Of a stretch of DNA of 64,000 nt, positions 42,901 to 55,780 are shown piece by piece. The DNA lies in the NCBI GenBank assembly GCA_903772945.1, contig CAICTM010000029.1, positions 62,001 through 126,000 of the forward strand, in the 5' to 3' direction. The number at the start of each line of letters is the position of its first letter. The first letter of the stretch is position 1. The position numbers were made by a program, and so were the translations under genes. Under the pieces are notes generated by a model. That model ran no database searches. It was not told the DNA's origin and saw nothing but the letters and a program-made list of their open reading frames with translations. This DNA comes from Seminavis robusta. Taxonomy: Eukaryota > Bacillariophyta > Bacillariophyceae > Naviculales > Naviculaceae.

Positions 42901-45900
42901 TCGAACGTCAAATCGGATACCTGGATTGAACAAAGTTCCCGGGAAAGTAAATCCTTCGTCGAAGTTAGGAAGGACAAATTGTGAAATCACGGCTGTAGAA
43001 TACGAAAAGACAAGAGGGATAATATCTCCATACTGCTGTCGGCCACTTCCTCCCAGTTTGATTGACTCAGGGGGAAGCTCGAGCAGGTCTCGCATGTCGA
43101 TGAAACCATCATCAGTTGGGTCTAACGGAAACTCTTCGCACTTGAAATCGCTGTCCTCGATGTAGCTTTGGATGAATGTGTTCAGGAATGGACGGATTGC
43201 CACAGAGAAAACAGTTGGTGCCATGCTCGCAATCGTTTCGCCGTACTTTTCCACGAGAGTTTCTTCGAGGTTTTCGGCTGCGGTGCGAGTGTCCTCTGAC
43301 CTGAACCCTGAGACCTGCATCTTCGTGACTTTCCCGATTTCCAAACCCAACGCTTGAAACTCCAAGTGACGGATAGCCGCTTGAATGCAATTAGGGATGT
43401 ATGCAAAACGCAAGAATGATCCAAGCTCCAACTCAGCCAACAGCTCATAATCCAGGGCCAGGAAGGTGTCTGCGACTGCTGAAACGTCTGTCAACTCGAG
43501 TGTCAAACCAAATGGATAGACACTTTCCTCCTCGAGTGCACGGTCGCCAAGAATATCCTGCAGAAATCGGGCTTCGGCGAAATCGGGTGTGCCACTGAGA
43601 TCGACTTCCAATTGGAGGTCTACTTGCAGGCGAGCCCAGCCGAACTCGTTTATCATTGTTGTGGGGCCCGTCACGTTAAAGATGTTAAACTTGGTGAAAG
43701 TGTCGAGGCCTGAAACCGTTACACCCTTCATCCTGATTACCAATCCACTGATGCCGATATCGAACTCGCCGTCAAAGCTGAAGTCGCTGAAGGGTACAAT
43801 GGGATTTCCAAGGAGACCATTGATTCCCAATGATATTTCTCCTGACAAAGGGTCTTCCTGCGGTGTTCCAAGGTAGTCATTCATGGACGAGATGAGCCCA
43901 GCCACAAATGAACCCATTTCATACGAGTCCAATTTTGTGTAATCCACAATGCGAGTTCCAAGAGGAATATTAGGGACCACGTCTGGGAAGATTGGCTCGA
44001 CTCCTTCTAACTCTGCGATGGTTTCTGCCATAATAACCAGGCCCAACTGGATTATAACAGTAACAGTGAAGACGCCTGTTTCCATATCGTAGGTGCTCAA
44101 TTTAGGGAAGTCGGGGCTTGGAACGACCAGACCTGCAGCGGTGGAGTTATTCAAGTAATCGCATTTTCGCATGGAATCTTGGAAGAAGCGTAGCAACCAA
44201 ACCTGGACAAAGTCGGAGTTCAGGATATTCAGAAGCAATTCAACATTCCTGTAGCCCAGCACATTCTTCGAGTTCGTTGTCTCAAGAATTTCAAGCAGGT
44301 CTGGCATGACAACGAGACCTCGGGTGGTACAATTGAAGCACTCGGCACTGATTCGCATGTTTCGAAAGGCGAGGTTGAGGTAGTGCGGTGCAAGAACAGG
44401 GTTGACAGTCGTATCGCCTGCCTCCAGCGCGTCAAGGGCCGGGGCAGCAAAAGACCCAAGCCAGCAATCAACATTTGATGCGTGCCTCAAGGGGAATCCC
44501 AGCAACTCTTCTGCTCCAATTCTTGCCAGGAGTACAGCAAAAATTGGCGCCGATCGGAGCTCGCCGAAGATGTCTATTTCATCTCTCGTTTCAACAATGG
44601 GTCCCAACACCGACAACACACCTCTGATTGAAAATCGGAGTGGGTTGAATTGGGTTCCGAAACTGGCTCTGTTGTCAAGAAGATCTCCTCGTGTCGCGTT
44701 GGGTTCCAAAATCAGAATGGGGTGACCAACAGTGTCAAGGTTCTCTACTCGAGCATCATAAGCTTCAACCCCAATATTTCCTACTCCCACGTCGCCGAGT
44801 GCGTCACTCCCAAAATTGAACAACTTGCCCGGCAACAGCAGAGTGCCCTCTACACCCGATTGGTCTTCAGTGAAGGGAGCGATTATGACGTCGTTGATCT
44901 TCGGCATTTGTGTGTCTGGGTTTATATCGAGGAGCTGTTCCTGCAGAATACTCTTGGCCAAGGGAATGAGATCTCCGTATGGGCTGTACTCCGTAGAGTT
45001 GGCTGGCTGGAACATCTGTCTGAAATCAACGTATCTTGACGTAATATTTTCAGTGTCAATTTTGACGCACTCGGAGTCAGCAAGAGCACTGATCACACCA
45101 TTGACAAGGATACGGACAGTGCCATCAAAGACGGATGGCAGGGATTCTTCGATCAGATCCCCATACTCCTTGAAAACCGCAAATGTCGTGTTTTCAATCG
45201 AAGCTTGGGTATCAGGAAGGAATCCCTCGAAAACTGGCTCGGATATGTTGCTCACAGCAATCTGCAGCTGCTGTAGTTGGATTCCGTACGTGGTGCTCAA
45301 CAAACACGTCAAGATATTGGACGTGTGGAGGAGCGAGCCCAACTCGAGGTCACCAAGGAGTACTTGATCAATAGCAGCAAACACCGGAACAGTAACATTC
45401 AAATCCGTCATTTCAAAAGTCATATTCAAGTTGTTGGCCACCTCGGGTGTCTCCACAACGTCGATAGTGATGTCGAGCCCAATCCTGACCCAAGGAAGAT
45501 GGAAAGTGTTCATTAGAGTCTGAGGAGCAATGGGGTTCAGAATGTCAAACTTGGTAAAGTTATCCAATCCTTCTGCGCGAATAGCTTTGACCGCTAGCTC
45601 CAAACCAGCAAACTCGAACGCCAGTCCATCAAGAGGAAGTTCGAATACTCCACCGACGTCAACCAAGTCAGCGATGAAAGAGTTTATCCCCGGGTCTTGC
45701 CCCCCACTTTCCGTGTCGCCCAGGAAGCTCCTCACCAAATCAAGTGCTTCTGCCGCGAAGGGGATACCAGATTCTTCCAGATTGGTGAAGTCCAGGAGCT
45801 TTGCACCTTCGGGCACATCAAGAGCAGCTTGGGCAGCAAGGGGGTCCGTCGGCTTCGAAGGGTGCTGCAAGTGGTTGTCTGCGCCAATCACTGCACTGAT

Positions 45901-48900
45901 TTCAGCAAAAACAATCGCAGCATACAGGACTGTGTCCAACGAGACTCTGGACAGGTCTCGAATATCCAAGGAGCTCAAGAGGTCGCCATCGGCAACAGCG
46001 TTAGAGCTGGTGTTGAATAATGGGTGGTGAGGACATGCGCGTCCCGCTTCATTTCCCAAATCAACGAACTGTCCGAGAATTTCGGGCACTGCGTCGCTGG
46101 TGGCGAAGTCTTCAATCAAGAAGCCCAGCCTGTTTCCAAAGGTTTCAGAAGCACCAACAGAATCGACGAGCGCAATCACGTCATCTAGAACGCGGCTGGT
46201 ACAGTTCAGACAGTCGGCACCAATAGAAAGCGACGCAAACTTCGACAACATCGAATCGATCTTGAATCCACCCTTGCCAGCGTCAAGCTCTGTTGAGTTG
46301 GCAGTCTCAAACAAAGACAGCCAGCAGTTTATCTCTAGCACGTCTCTGAGCGGGAAACGGAACAGGTTTTCTTCCAGTATGTGCAGCGTGACAGCAGCCA
46401 ACAAGTCAATTTCGCTCATCTCCCCACTGAGATCAAACATGTTGTACATGTCCAACGAGTTCAAGTCACCTTGGAGAGCTAGGAGGACGCCCAAGGTAGC
46501 ATTGAAAGGCATCTCGGCCACAGGCCCCAAATTAATCACGTTTTCGATGATGTGAGGATGCTTCGTAGGGTACGCAATCGCCATTGGGCTCACAAGAGTA
46601 TTCAGATTTCTGATCCGCGCGTCGAAAGCGCCAAGTGCGACGCTTTGGTTCAGAAAGGAAAGCAAATCAACAGGCAACGGACCGTCGCTGACGAAGCCGA
46701 AGAGCTCATCCTCCAGTCGAAACGTTCCAGGGACGCCTGAACTGCCTTCTGTGAAAGACTCAATAAATGAGTTCAGTCCCAACAACTCCCCTTCTTCGCT
46801 CGCAACAAGCTGGTCCAAGACAAGCGAGTATGCGGTGGAGACAACATCGCCGTACGGCTGCAAGCCGGAACCACCAAGCATCACAGAGGCTTCAGGAGGC
46901 AGGAAGAGATCGCGGAAGTCAATCAAGTCTGTGCCTGTGTCTACGATGATTTCGTCGGTGGTCAAGCAAGATCCCGCATCCTCAACGAATGATGCGATGA
47001 AGTCGTTGATCAGAGTGCGGACAGTCTCATCAAAAATGGAGTTGATTGCCTCAACAAAAAGGTCGGAGTACTCGTCAAACATTGCTTCCAGTGATGCAGC
47101 AGCGGCTTCGCTTGTATCGGGCTCTAACCCTTCCACCACGGGGTTGGAAATGTTCCCAACAGATACATACAAAGCAGGAACGTTCACATCATACGCCGTG
47201 CCCAAGAAGCAGGGGATGATGTTCTCAATGAACAACAGTTGGCCAATCTCGAGCGCCTCCACTTTGTCCATATCAATCGCAGTGAACAGGTATATGGTGG
47301 CATTGACATCTTCAACATCGACGGTAATCCTGTATGGTTGGGGAGGGTCTGTGGTGTTGACCGCATCAAGGGAGAAGTCGATGATCACGGTGAGATTGCC
47401 CATGCCAATCGTGTTCTTCATGGTTTGTGGTGCGATCGGTTCCAGAATATCAAAAGTTGTAAAAGAATCGAGACCGTAAACCTTGATATGGTCTACCGAA
47501 ATCTCATAGCCTTGCAATTCAAATGAAAGACCCAGTGACAAATTGAAGCCGCCATCCTCTGCAAGGAAACCTGAGGCGAGATCGTTGATTCCTGGGTTGC
47601 CTCCCGAAGAGTTTCCTGTGAACTCTCTCACCAGATCAAGAGCATCCCCAACGATCGGAATGAACGTTTCGTTCAGACGATACCAATCCAACAGATTTAG
47701 ATCTCCCGTCGTATTGAAACTATCTTGGCGAGCCAGAGGATCCGACATAGTGTAATTCTCAGAAGCCTTCACGTGACTCTCTGCGAAGACAACTGCCAAT
47801 GCTTGGGCACCGAGAATGCCAGCAAAGATAGCCGTGTCCAACGAACGGTTTGACAACTGCGGGATTTCAATGGCCGCCGCAGCTTCCGTCTCGTTACTGG
47901 TTGTATTGAACAAAGGAGAATGAGGGCACTTTCGCGCAGCCGTCTCACCCGGTCCAAGGAAAGAAGCAATGAGAGGCGGCACAGAGGGATTGGTGACGAT
48001 TTCCTCCATTAAGGGGCCAAGTCTCCTTCCCAGAACAGCCATGGCACCGGCATCATCCAAGACCTGCACAACACCGGGTAACACTTTGCTTGTACAATTG
48101 AGGCACTTGAAGTTGACGGATAGGTCCATCATGTCCAGCACCATTCTTGTAATCACGAAAGAGTTCTCCAAACCGGCGTCGTTTTCTTCGGGTTCTTGCA
48201 TCAAGGCCAGCCAGCAGTTGAGCTCCAGAACGTCCCTCAAGGGGAAACGAATGAAGTCCATCGTCGAAATCAAAATTTGAAAGTCCGCCATAACATCCAA
48301 TTCGTTCATTTTGGCGGCGGTGTTGACCTCGTTGCTCACTTCAATCGACCGGGATCCATGCAAAGCATTGAACAACGTCACGCTCGCGTTGATTCCACGT
48401 TTTGGAGTTGGGCCCCAGTTGAATACGTTCGAAAGAACATGGGCCCTTCCGGTGGGTTGCAAAAAGGACAGAGGCGGCATCAGGGTGTTCAGGTTACCAG
48501 CAAAGAGGTTGTACAAACCAATATCAACGCCCTCCAAAATCGAACCCACAAAATCGATCTCAGAAGTGTCAAGTGATACATCGAGAAGATCCATTCCGAG
48601 CGCAAATGCCTCTGGAAGGAGATCGTTGATCGCGAGCATTCCAGTCTCGTTGTCTACACCTCCCACTTGTCCCAGAAGGGTGTTATAGGCGGTATGAATC
48701 AGGTCACCGTACGGCATCCGACCGGTACCTCCGAGCGCTTTCGCATCCCCAGGTAAGAGCAGCAAGTCGCGGAAATCAAGATAGCCTTGAACTTTTTCAT
48801 CCTTGACATTGTCCACAAGATACACGGCACTTCTAAAGTCGAAGTCAAAGCCTCCATCTCCATCCCCTTCGCCCGTGTCTCCACCACCTCCAAGGATGTC

Positions 48901-50877
48901 TTCAAGACTCGATTCCGCACAGACAGCTTCCGACGCTTCAGTTTCAATGAAGCAGTCAATGAACGTGTTGACGATCTGAGTGACATTTTGCTGGACAAAG
49001 CCAGGGATAGCTTGAAGGATCAGATCTTGGTAGGTACAAGCAATACCTTCGGCTCCAGTATTAAGGAGGTCATTCACCCCGTCGGAAATTACTCCGGTAA
49101 CAACCGGGGTTCCAATTTCTCCCACCGTCACTTCCAGCTGTGAAACTCCGGCAGTCACCAACGCCGAGAGGATGCAATCTGTAATCCCTGAAATGTTGAG
49201 GAACGTTCCAATTGTCCACTGGTCGACCACCAATTCATTCAGGCCAACAAGGATGGATGCATTAATGAACACGTTACCAAGATCAGCTCCCAATGTAACG
49301 ACTTGACGAATGGGGACACTGTTCACTGAGATGTCGACAAAGACGTCCGCCTGCACGTAAAGATAGGCCAGCTCCAGCTCTGACAAGAACGTGTGCTTTC
49401 CAATCACTTGGAGAGGCGCAGCATCGGAAAAGTTGTTCAATCCAACCAAAGAGATCTTGAGGGGTGTGATTTCGTTGATCACAAAGATATCGGTAGTGTT
49501 AATAATGTCGTCCAGAGTGATGTTGTCCAAGATACCATCGAACTGCAAACGACGAGGGCTAGACTTGATGTAGTCATTCGTCAGGTACTCGTTGAAAGCG
49601 TCCTCCAAGCGACGTCCACGTTGCCGACGGAGAGGAAGATCGACCAGGTCAAAAGCTTCCTGGAAACAATCCCGTTCTTCCTCCTCAGTCATGCTAACAC
49701 TGGTGGTCTCGTTGCCCTGCAATGCACGGTGGGTGGCGGACTGGTTGAAGTCGTCAGGGACCGTTCCAAGCTCTAGAACCAAGAAACCATCGTCGTCGAG
49801 AAGAGCACCGTCTACGAGGGCGTTGATCTGGTCGGCTCCAATAACTGTGGCAATGTTTGTAATGAGAACATTGATAACATTTCCAAAACCTTCATCATCC
49901 ATAAAGTTCACCAACGGCACATCGACATCCAAGTTCTTCTCCAAGTACAGAGGGTCCACGGCAGTGAAGTTGACAAGGAAAGGATCCAGCAGCGACACAA
50001 GGTCGACCAAGAGTTCGTTGATGGTCTCCGTAAAGTCCGTGATCAAGCCGCAGGCGGTCCCAGAGATGAGACTGACTTCGGTCCGGACGAGATCAATGAG
50101 AAGGTAGTTCAAATCATTGATAATGTTTGACGAGAATCCTCCGGTGGACTGGACGTCTCCAATAGAGGCAACGGTCTTACAACCTATGAACTGGAATGAC
50201 GTAGGAGGAGCACCAATAGCCTCGGCGGCAACTCCAATACTGTTGTCGTTGAGCACGAGCCTCATCTTGATGTGATCACTCACATCCAAGACCCCCGTGT
50301 TCCAATCTATTTCAATGAAGCACTTGAGTTTGGCTCCGAGCACCTGGAACTTGTAGGCAAGCGTAACATCCGCCAGATTCGTTGAGGGGCCCTTTTCGTA
50401 GTCCAGTTTAATGTCTTCAATGGCGATCTGGCCACAGGTTCCATTGACCCGCGCGTACAAATCGAATCCCAACACTGGCTGGATGATCTCGGTATCTGGG
50501 ATGGTGATTTCCAAGCTTGAGAGAATCAGATTGACTTCGTCCCACTCTCCCTTCTCCTCGAGCAATCGGCGGAGGGACATTTGATTGGGACCGGGGGCAA
50601 ACATGGCTTCCTGTTCTTCCAGCGCCAAACGCCGTCTTTCCAATCCTTCGGTACTGTTGGCTTCCGCATGCCAATTCACAAGCATCTTGCGGATTTCCTT
50701 ATCCACAGCGCTCTGAACAAACTCCTTGGAGAGCTGACTGGCCAATCCAGAGGAAAAGGCAGCAGACAGGCTGCTAGCACTCGCGCCATCGATGCTGCTA
50801 CCGCCGTTAGAAGAAGAAGCAGCCAGGACCACTGCCCAACTGGAGAGCGCAAGAAGCAGCCGAAGAGGTCTCATCAT
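39986..50877 (-). CDS. Giant modular secretory-pathway membrane protein (TULIP-like repeats plus PqiA-like multispanning C terminus)
   Basis: Four exons are proposed: 50877-42699, 42611-41486, 41407-40640 and 40559-39986 (about 3548 aa). The last intron (80 bp) is required to join the frames; the two earlier introns (87 and 78 bp) have perfect GTAAGT/GTATGT donors and CAG acceptors but are multiples of three. The N terminus is a signal peptide (MRPLRLLLALSSWAVVLAA). Residues ~90-400 resemble a TULIP/BPI-type lipid-binding fold (inference). Four units of ~620-640 aa follow, each with FRDLLxxP...GGxGxxPYGD, FPLRDVLELNCW and CLNCTS landmarks and many N-glycosylation sites. From ~2900 there are about eight membrane spans in two halves with WSMIDIFVLL and WQYVEVYILGIV, resembling PqiA. 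The tail is acidic and presumably cytosolic. I infer lipid transfer at a membrane contact; the function is untested. Confidence 0.82.
41408..41485 (-). other. Probable in-frame intron (78 bp) in the giant gene
   Basis: On the minus strand it starts GTATGT and ends TTACAG and is a multiple of three without a stop. Splicing joins TVTGFR directly to IGGVSP within a predicted membrane region; retention would insert 26 polar residues there. Confidence 0.75.
42612..42698 (-). other. Probable in-frame intron (87 bp) in the giant gene
   Basis: The donor is GTAAGT and the acceptor CCAACAG; 87 bp is a multiple of three and has no stop. The retained translation is Cys/Leu-rich and has no counterpart in the other three modules, which supports splicing. 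Confidence 0.75.
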
Positions 50878-52610
50878 GGCGATGTATATAGGTATTAGAA
50901 GAGATGTGGTAGAGTAGTGTAGAGGCTTTGTTGATGTCCCTCAATGATTGACTGGTGGTATTGCGTTTACAAGACAAGACTGTTGATCGATCCGTCGAAA
51001 GTGGATACAGCCTCTCTAAGGTGTGTTACTGTATTTAATAGTTATTGTGAGACCGGGGGGAGACAAAGAAAAGTGTTCCCTGTTGCGTTGCCGGTTAAGG
51101 CTTTGGTACGACCAGTACTGTATGCACAGCCAAATAACCAGGGATTAACATGGGTATCTTCTACTAGCTAGCATAGGGGGGGCGAGATTTTTGTCTAACC
51201 CCCTTGGGAAGCATCATGGAGGTGCCCTTCTTTCGCTGAATTACGAAAACCTTACACAACACGATTCGAGACTGCTTCTATTCTAAAATTCTCTCCTGCT
51301 ACGGATTTGTGTTGAATTGTCCTTTCCCTCGTTGAGATGTGCCACACAAGGCTCCTTTACCGGTATAAATCCTACGGCAAAAGATGTCAATAAAATCAAT
51401 CCAGGACAGCTTCGGTCAATTACTTTCGAAGTAGTGGTAAATCGATTATGCTACAAAGATTTATGTGCTCAAAGATTATTTATGTGCTCCCGCCAAAAAA
51501 ATGGGCTTCAGATGTTCCACACACAACCAGATAGAGCCCGAGCACCAAGGCCAGAATTCAATCGTTTGGTTGCCCCCATTTATCGTCCACAACATATTTC
51601 CATGGTCAAGTTTTTGGTGTCGTTGTCACACCTCCTGCAAGGCATCGTGGGAGCCAACGATTGCCCAAAAACTTGGTGTTGGTAACCCAACTATTTCACA
51701 TGGAATGAATCGAATCTCAATCGAATCATAGCTGCCGTTCAGGCATCTGGGGTTTCTTACTAGCTAGTACTTGGCCCGGTCAAGCATCGTGGGAGTCTAT
51801 GGTGATGGGAACAAGCGACCTCTTGTTACTTGCTTGCCAGTTGCCAGGACCGCCTTTGTCCGATCATCGCCGGATACAGCCAACATGCAGAACGTCATTG
51901 CCAAAAGCGTGGTCCGGCTTCAATGCTTTCCCGTTACCGGTACCACTAACTGGTGATGGTGCAGCCAAAACAGACCTACTATTAATAGTAGCTACTACTA
52001 GCCCGGTCGCTGACTCGACTCGACTCGACTCCCATTGTGTCGCCCGGAAACTACATTATTGGCCGGAGTCACATTTCAACTCGCTCCTGCAGGATCTTTA
52101 TTCCTCACAATAAGATATCGTTTCTTAGGCGCAGCCTGATGAAATCCCAAATCTCTCTCCCGACCATTCAGTAGTGGCGACGGGAACATATCGCCTTGCC
52201 GGTGTCTCTGGCTACCGTAACGGGCAAACAGACACGGCTCAAACCTCAGGATTGGATCATTCCGCTCTACTAGTATTAGGATTGCTGAAAGCATTGCAAG
52301 TGCAGCTTTGTTCCGGATTCGAGGGCAAAGCTGCAAGAAGCGTTCGCTAGCTAATTATCAACTCGTGATCTCCCTCTTCACAAAGCTTGGTGCCACTCTC
52401 TAACTCTAGCTAGCTAGCTTGAGGCTTGAGGGACAGTAGCTATACGATGTACTGGTACTGGTACCCGTAGCCACCATGTCGCTGCACTCACACAACACCT
52501 CGCACAACCAGCCTGTTTGAGAGGGAACACATTATTAAACATCTCAACAGGCTTAATATTTGAATTTATTTTGTCAGTTTTTCGTCATTTTTTGAACTTC
52601 TCATGCGACA
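50878..52610. other. Intergenic region between head-to-head genes
   Basis: This 1.7-kb gap lies between the giant gene and the PP2C gene. It holds a GACTC tandem (CGACTCGACTCGACTC, about 52015-52030), a CTAGCTAGCTAG run at 52408-52420 and a GTAC cluster at 52447-52470. Short ORFs at 51317-51731 have no recognisable motif. Promoters of both genes must lie here. Confidence 0.4.
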
Positions 52611-53673
52611 ATGGCGACAACAGCAACAGCGGCTCCTTCAGGCATGGATGCGGCAACCCGCAGGCCGGGTGAAGCTACAAACACCTGCGATGCTCTTCGC
52701 CCAATGATCATTTCAACCTTTGAAGAAATGAATCCAAAGCGACGTGACACAATGGTACCGTATCTTCGTCCTCGTCATCTGTTCTTGAGTCTTCGGCGAC
52801 CTCTGATCTTGCGTTTTCTACACTGAATTTGAAGGAGGATTGTCACGTCGTTCATGCTCCAGGGACTTGGAGATCGGCTGATCCAGACTTGGCTTATCTT
52901 GGAGTATACGATGGTCACGGAGGCCGCGATATGGTCGAATATTTGGACTACTTTTTGGCGTTTCATGTGGGTGGAGAATTGAACCATAACGACGACGCAT
53001 CCATAGAAACCAGACTGGAAAGAGCTTTTCTCCTGGCGGATGTGTGAGTTGTAAATTTGAAAATGATTGAATCTTTCCATGGTGGCGATCCTCACAACTA
53101 AGATTTCTTCTTTTTGGTTTGTTGGAAAGTCATGCAACGCAATGTGGCATTTCGACCAGCGGATCAACAGTCATTGTGTGCCTCGTAAAGCAACATCCTG
53201 GTACAAATCAGATAACAATTCACAGTGCAAATGTAGGTGATGCAAGGGCAGTTCTCGGACATGCCGGGAAAGTGACGAGACTCAGCAAAGACCACCGGAC
53301 CGATGATGTAGAAGAGGTCCAAAGAATCGAACAGGCAGGAGGCTTTGTGTATCGGAATCGTGTCCTTGGAATTCTTGCTGTTAGTCGGAGTCTAGGGGAC
53401 CATTGCATGAAAGAATTCGTCGTGGCAAAGCCACACTACCGAGAGATTACCATCAGTACCTCAACGACAACCAACGATGCAAAAGGGAAGGGACGAGGAT
53501 CTGTTCTCATATTGGCTTGTGATGGCTTGTGGGATGTCTTTTCGGATGACGAGGCTGTAGAATTTGCGGTGGGGTTTCCTGGTGACCGAACAAATGTGGC
53601 ACAAGCTTTGGTGAAGGCAGCTCTACAACGTGGTAGTACTGACAATGTTTCCGTGGTCGTGGCGTGGCTGTGA
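52611..53673 (+). CDS. PP2C-type (PPM) serine/threonine protein phosphatase
   Basis: Three exons, 52611-52754, 52835-53043 and 53130-53673, give 298 aa; introns of 80 and 86 bp are GT-AG with phases 0 and 2. Motifs run in PP2C order: RRDTMEDCH across intron 1 (metal-binding Glu-Asp), YLGVYDGHGG, SGSTVIVCLV, SANVGDARAVLG, LSKDHRTDD, VSRSLGDH, LILACDGLWDVFSDDE and GSTDNVSVVV. All aspartates needed for the two-metal centre are present, so an active Mn/Mg-dependent phosphatase is expected. There is no added regulatory domain or transit peptide. The pathway is unknown. It is tail-to-tail with the nitrate transporter gene (254 bp). Confidence 0.93.
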
Positions 53674-53927
53674 GCTGCAAATCGTACTCCATCGACTATT
53701 TCGCTTCCTGCTTCACCCTGCCGGCAGAACTGTATACTGGTAGCTTGTACAACTGCCATAACCGGACAACCGGACACTCTTGGTCGATGCTCATCGGGCA
53801 GATATATAGCTAGAATGACAGTCTTGCCCCAAAATTGGGATATACTAAAGTAAAATGAATTGTGATATACTATACAAAGATTGCCATCGTCCCATCAAAA
53901 ATGTGCTTGTTTCCCTGCGTTGCTAAT

Positions 53928-55780
53928 CTAATCGCGGTCGTCGTTTTCTGAGTTGACCAAGCCCTCCTCCAAGCCCATCTCCTCGGCATCTTCATCAATC
54001 AAGAGCCTTCCCGTCTCTGGATTGACTTCCATGTCCTCGCCAAAGACGAGTCCAGCATGGCCAGGAATGACAATAAAGAAGGACAGCAGCGCTGAGCCTA
54101 ATATGCAAAGTCCCATCAATAAGAAGGCCTCTTTGTAATCCAATTCTCGAAAGCCCAATCCAAAGCACACTGCACCGACGTTTCCTCCCGCACCAACGAT
54201 TCCACTGATGGATCCTGTGTTGGGAGGGTCCACATATGGCACAATGGCGTAGCTGGTTCCCTCTGCGCTCTGGACAAAGAGGGAGAAGCAGACCAATGTC
54301 ACAATAGCCGCACCAAGGGACTCTGTATTGGCAAAGATGAGAACGAGAACACCTTCGCCAAACAACATGACGGTGTGAATCACAATCCTTCCTTTCATGC
54401 CCATGCGAAAGTTGATGAGGTCCGAAATGAATCCACCCAGTCCACGGGCAAAGAGATTCATCCAACCGAAGATTGACGCCATGGCGGCAGCAGTCTCGGT
54501 GGAAAGACCAAATGCATCCTTAAAGTACAAAGCCGCGGCATTGTTCATGGTCAATTCTACACCAAAGCAGCAAGCTGTACAGATATAGCCAGTATAAAAC
54601 CAGACGAGTTAGGCAACGAAGATTTGATACTGACATTAAGCGAACGAAGCGTTGTGAAGGCTTACCATATTGGATAAAGAGCATCCACTAAAAACAGGGG
54701 ATATCACGCACGTGAGTCTTTGGTGGGCCGGATTGTGGATTGGACTGTGTTGTGCTGTGCTGCTGTGAACGTACCGTATTCAAATTCAAACTTCCCCTCG
54801 CGAAGGAATGGACGGCGGATACTTCTGGCATGGCCCCATGTCTCTTGAGTTCGCTGTAGTTTCCTTTGGGAGCATCATCACTGATGAAAAAGACCACCAC
54901 TCCCGTGGTGAACGCAAAGACGGCCGGGACGATGCAGACAGTCCTCCAAGCACGCTCCGATGCATTTTCGTCTTCGTCGAAAAAGACTTTGAACAATGGA
55001 AAGAGGAAGGAACCGATGACGAGTTGCGTCACTCCAGCACCCAAGTTTCCCCATCCTCCTACAACTGTAAGTGCATAGAAATGAAATGCAGGTTTGAGAT
55101 GCAAAAGAGGCAAGCAGGTTGGTTATTGCAAATGGGTATACGGCAGGATACCCCCTTCCTAGAGTGAAGGATTGATTCGACTTACGTGCATTGGCTGTAC
55201 CCACAACTTCCTTGGTAAAGATGCGGCTGGTCCAGTACTGACACATGACAAAGGTGCCCCCAGCCACTCCAATGAAGGATCGTAGAACGATGAGGTCTCG
55301 GGCGCTCCGGATGAGCCCCGTACATGCCGTGGGAATGGAAGCAAAGCAGAGAACCGCCGAGAATAGCACTCTGGCTCCATACTTATCACACAGAGGTCCC
55401 AACAAGAAGCGAACACCAATGGTGGTTCCGACGCCAGCGATACTGGACGTCCATACTTGCTTCTTGGTCAAGCCCAGGTCAGTGCGGATCTCGGACAGCA
55501 AGGGCGAGATGGCGAACCAGATAAAGAAGGCAATAAAGAAACTCCACCAACTGCAATGGAAGGCTCTCATGTGAGGGCGAGAAAAGCTGCAAAGGCGAAT
55601 CTCTGTGTACGGTTGCAGGAGGACATTGTATCAGAAATAATAGTGAAAGCAATAGGGTATCATGCTCCTTATCCTACACTTACCGCGAGCCTTATCATCC
55701 TGGTTGGGATCAGTATCCAGCTCGTACTGAGGATACTTCTTCCAGTCGTCGCCGTCTTTGCGAGGGACTTCGAGTCTCAT
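53928..55780 (-). CDS. NRT2: High-affinity nitrate/nitrite transporter, NRT2 (NNP, MFS)
   Basis: Five exons, 55780-55684, 55602-55186, 55064-54775, 54687-54666 and 54574-53928, give 490 aa. Exon 4 is only 22 bp. Family signatures are visible: SFSRPHMRAFHCSWWSFF at the first membrane segment, a GVGTTIGVRFLLGPLCDKYGAR loop region (MFS motif A), ANALVGGWGNLGAGVTQ across intron 2 (nitrate signature), FIQYACCFGVELTMNNAAA across the microexon junction, and GxxGAGGNVGAV (second nitrate signature). Twelve membrane spans fit the length. It would import nitrate with protons or sodium at the plasma membrane. NRT2 genes are usually nitrogen-regulated; no specific site is visible here. A Glu/Asp-rich cytosolic tail ends the protein. 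Confidence 0.95.

Noticed and set aside
43112-43448. Minus-strand and plus-strand ORFs across 40.6-50.9 kb
   Set aside because: Dozens of 60-240-aa frames here are shadows of the giant minus-strand gene; none has a domain or codon pattern of its own.
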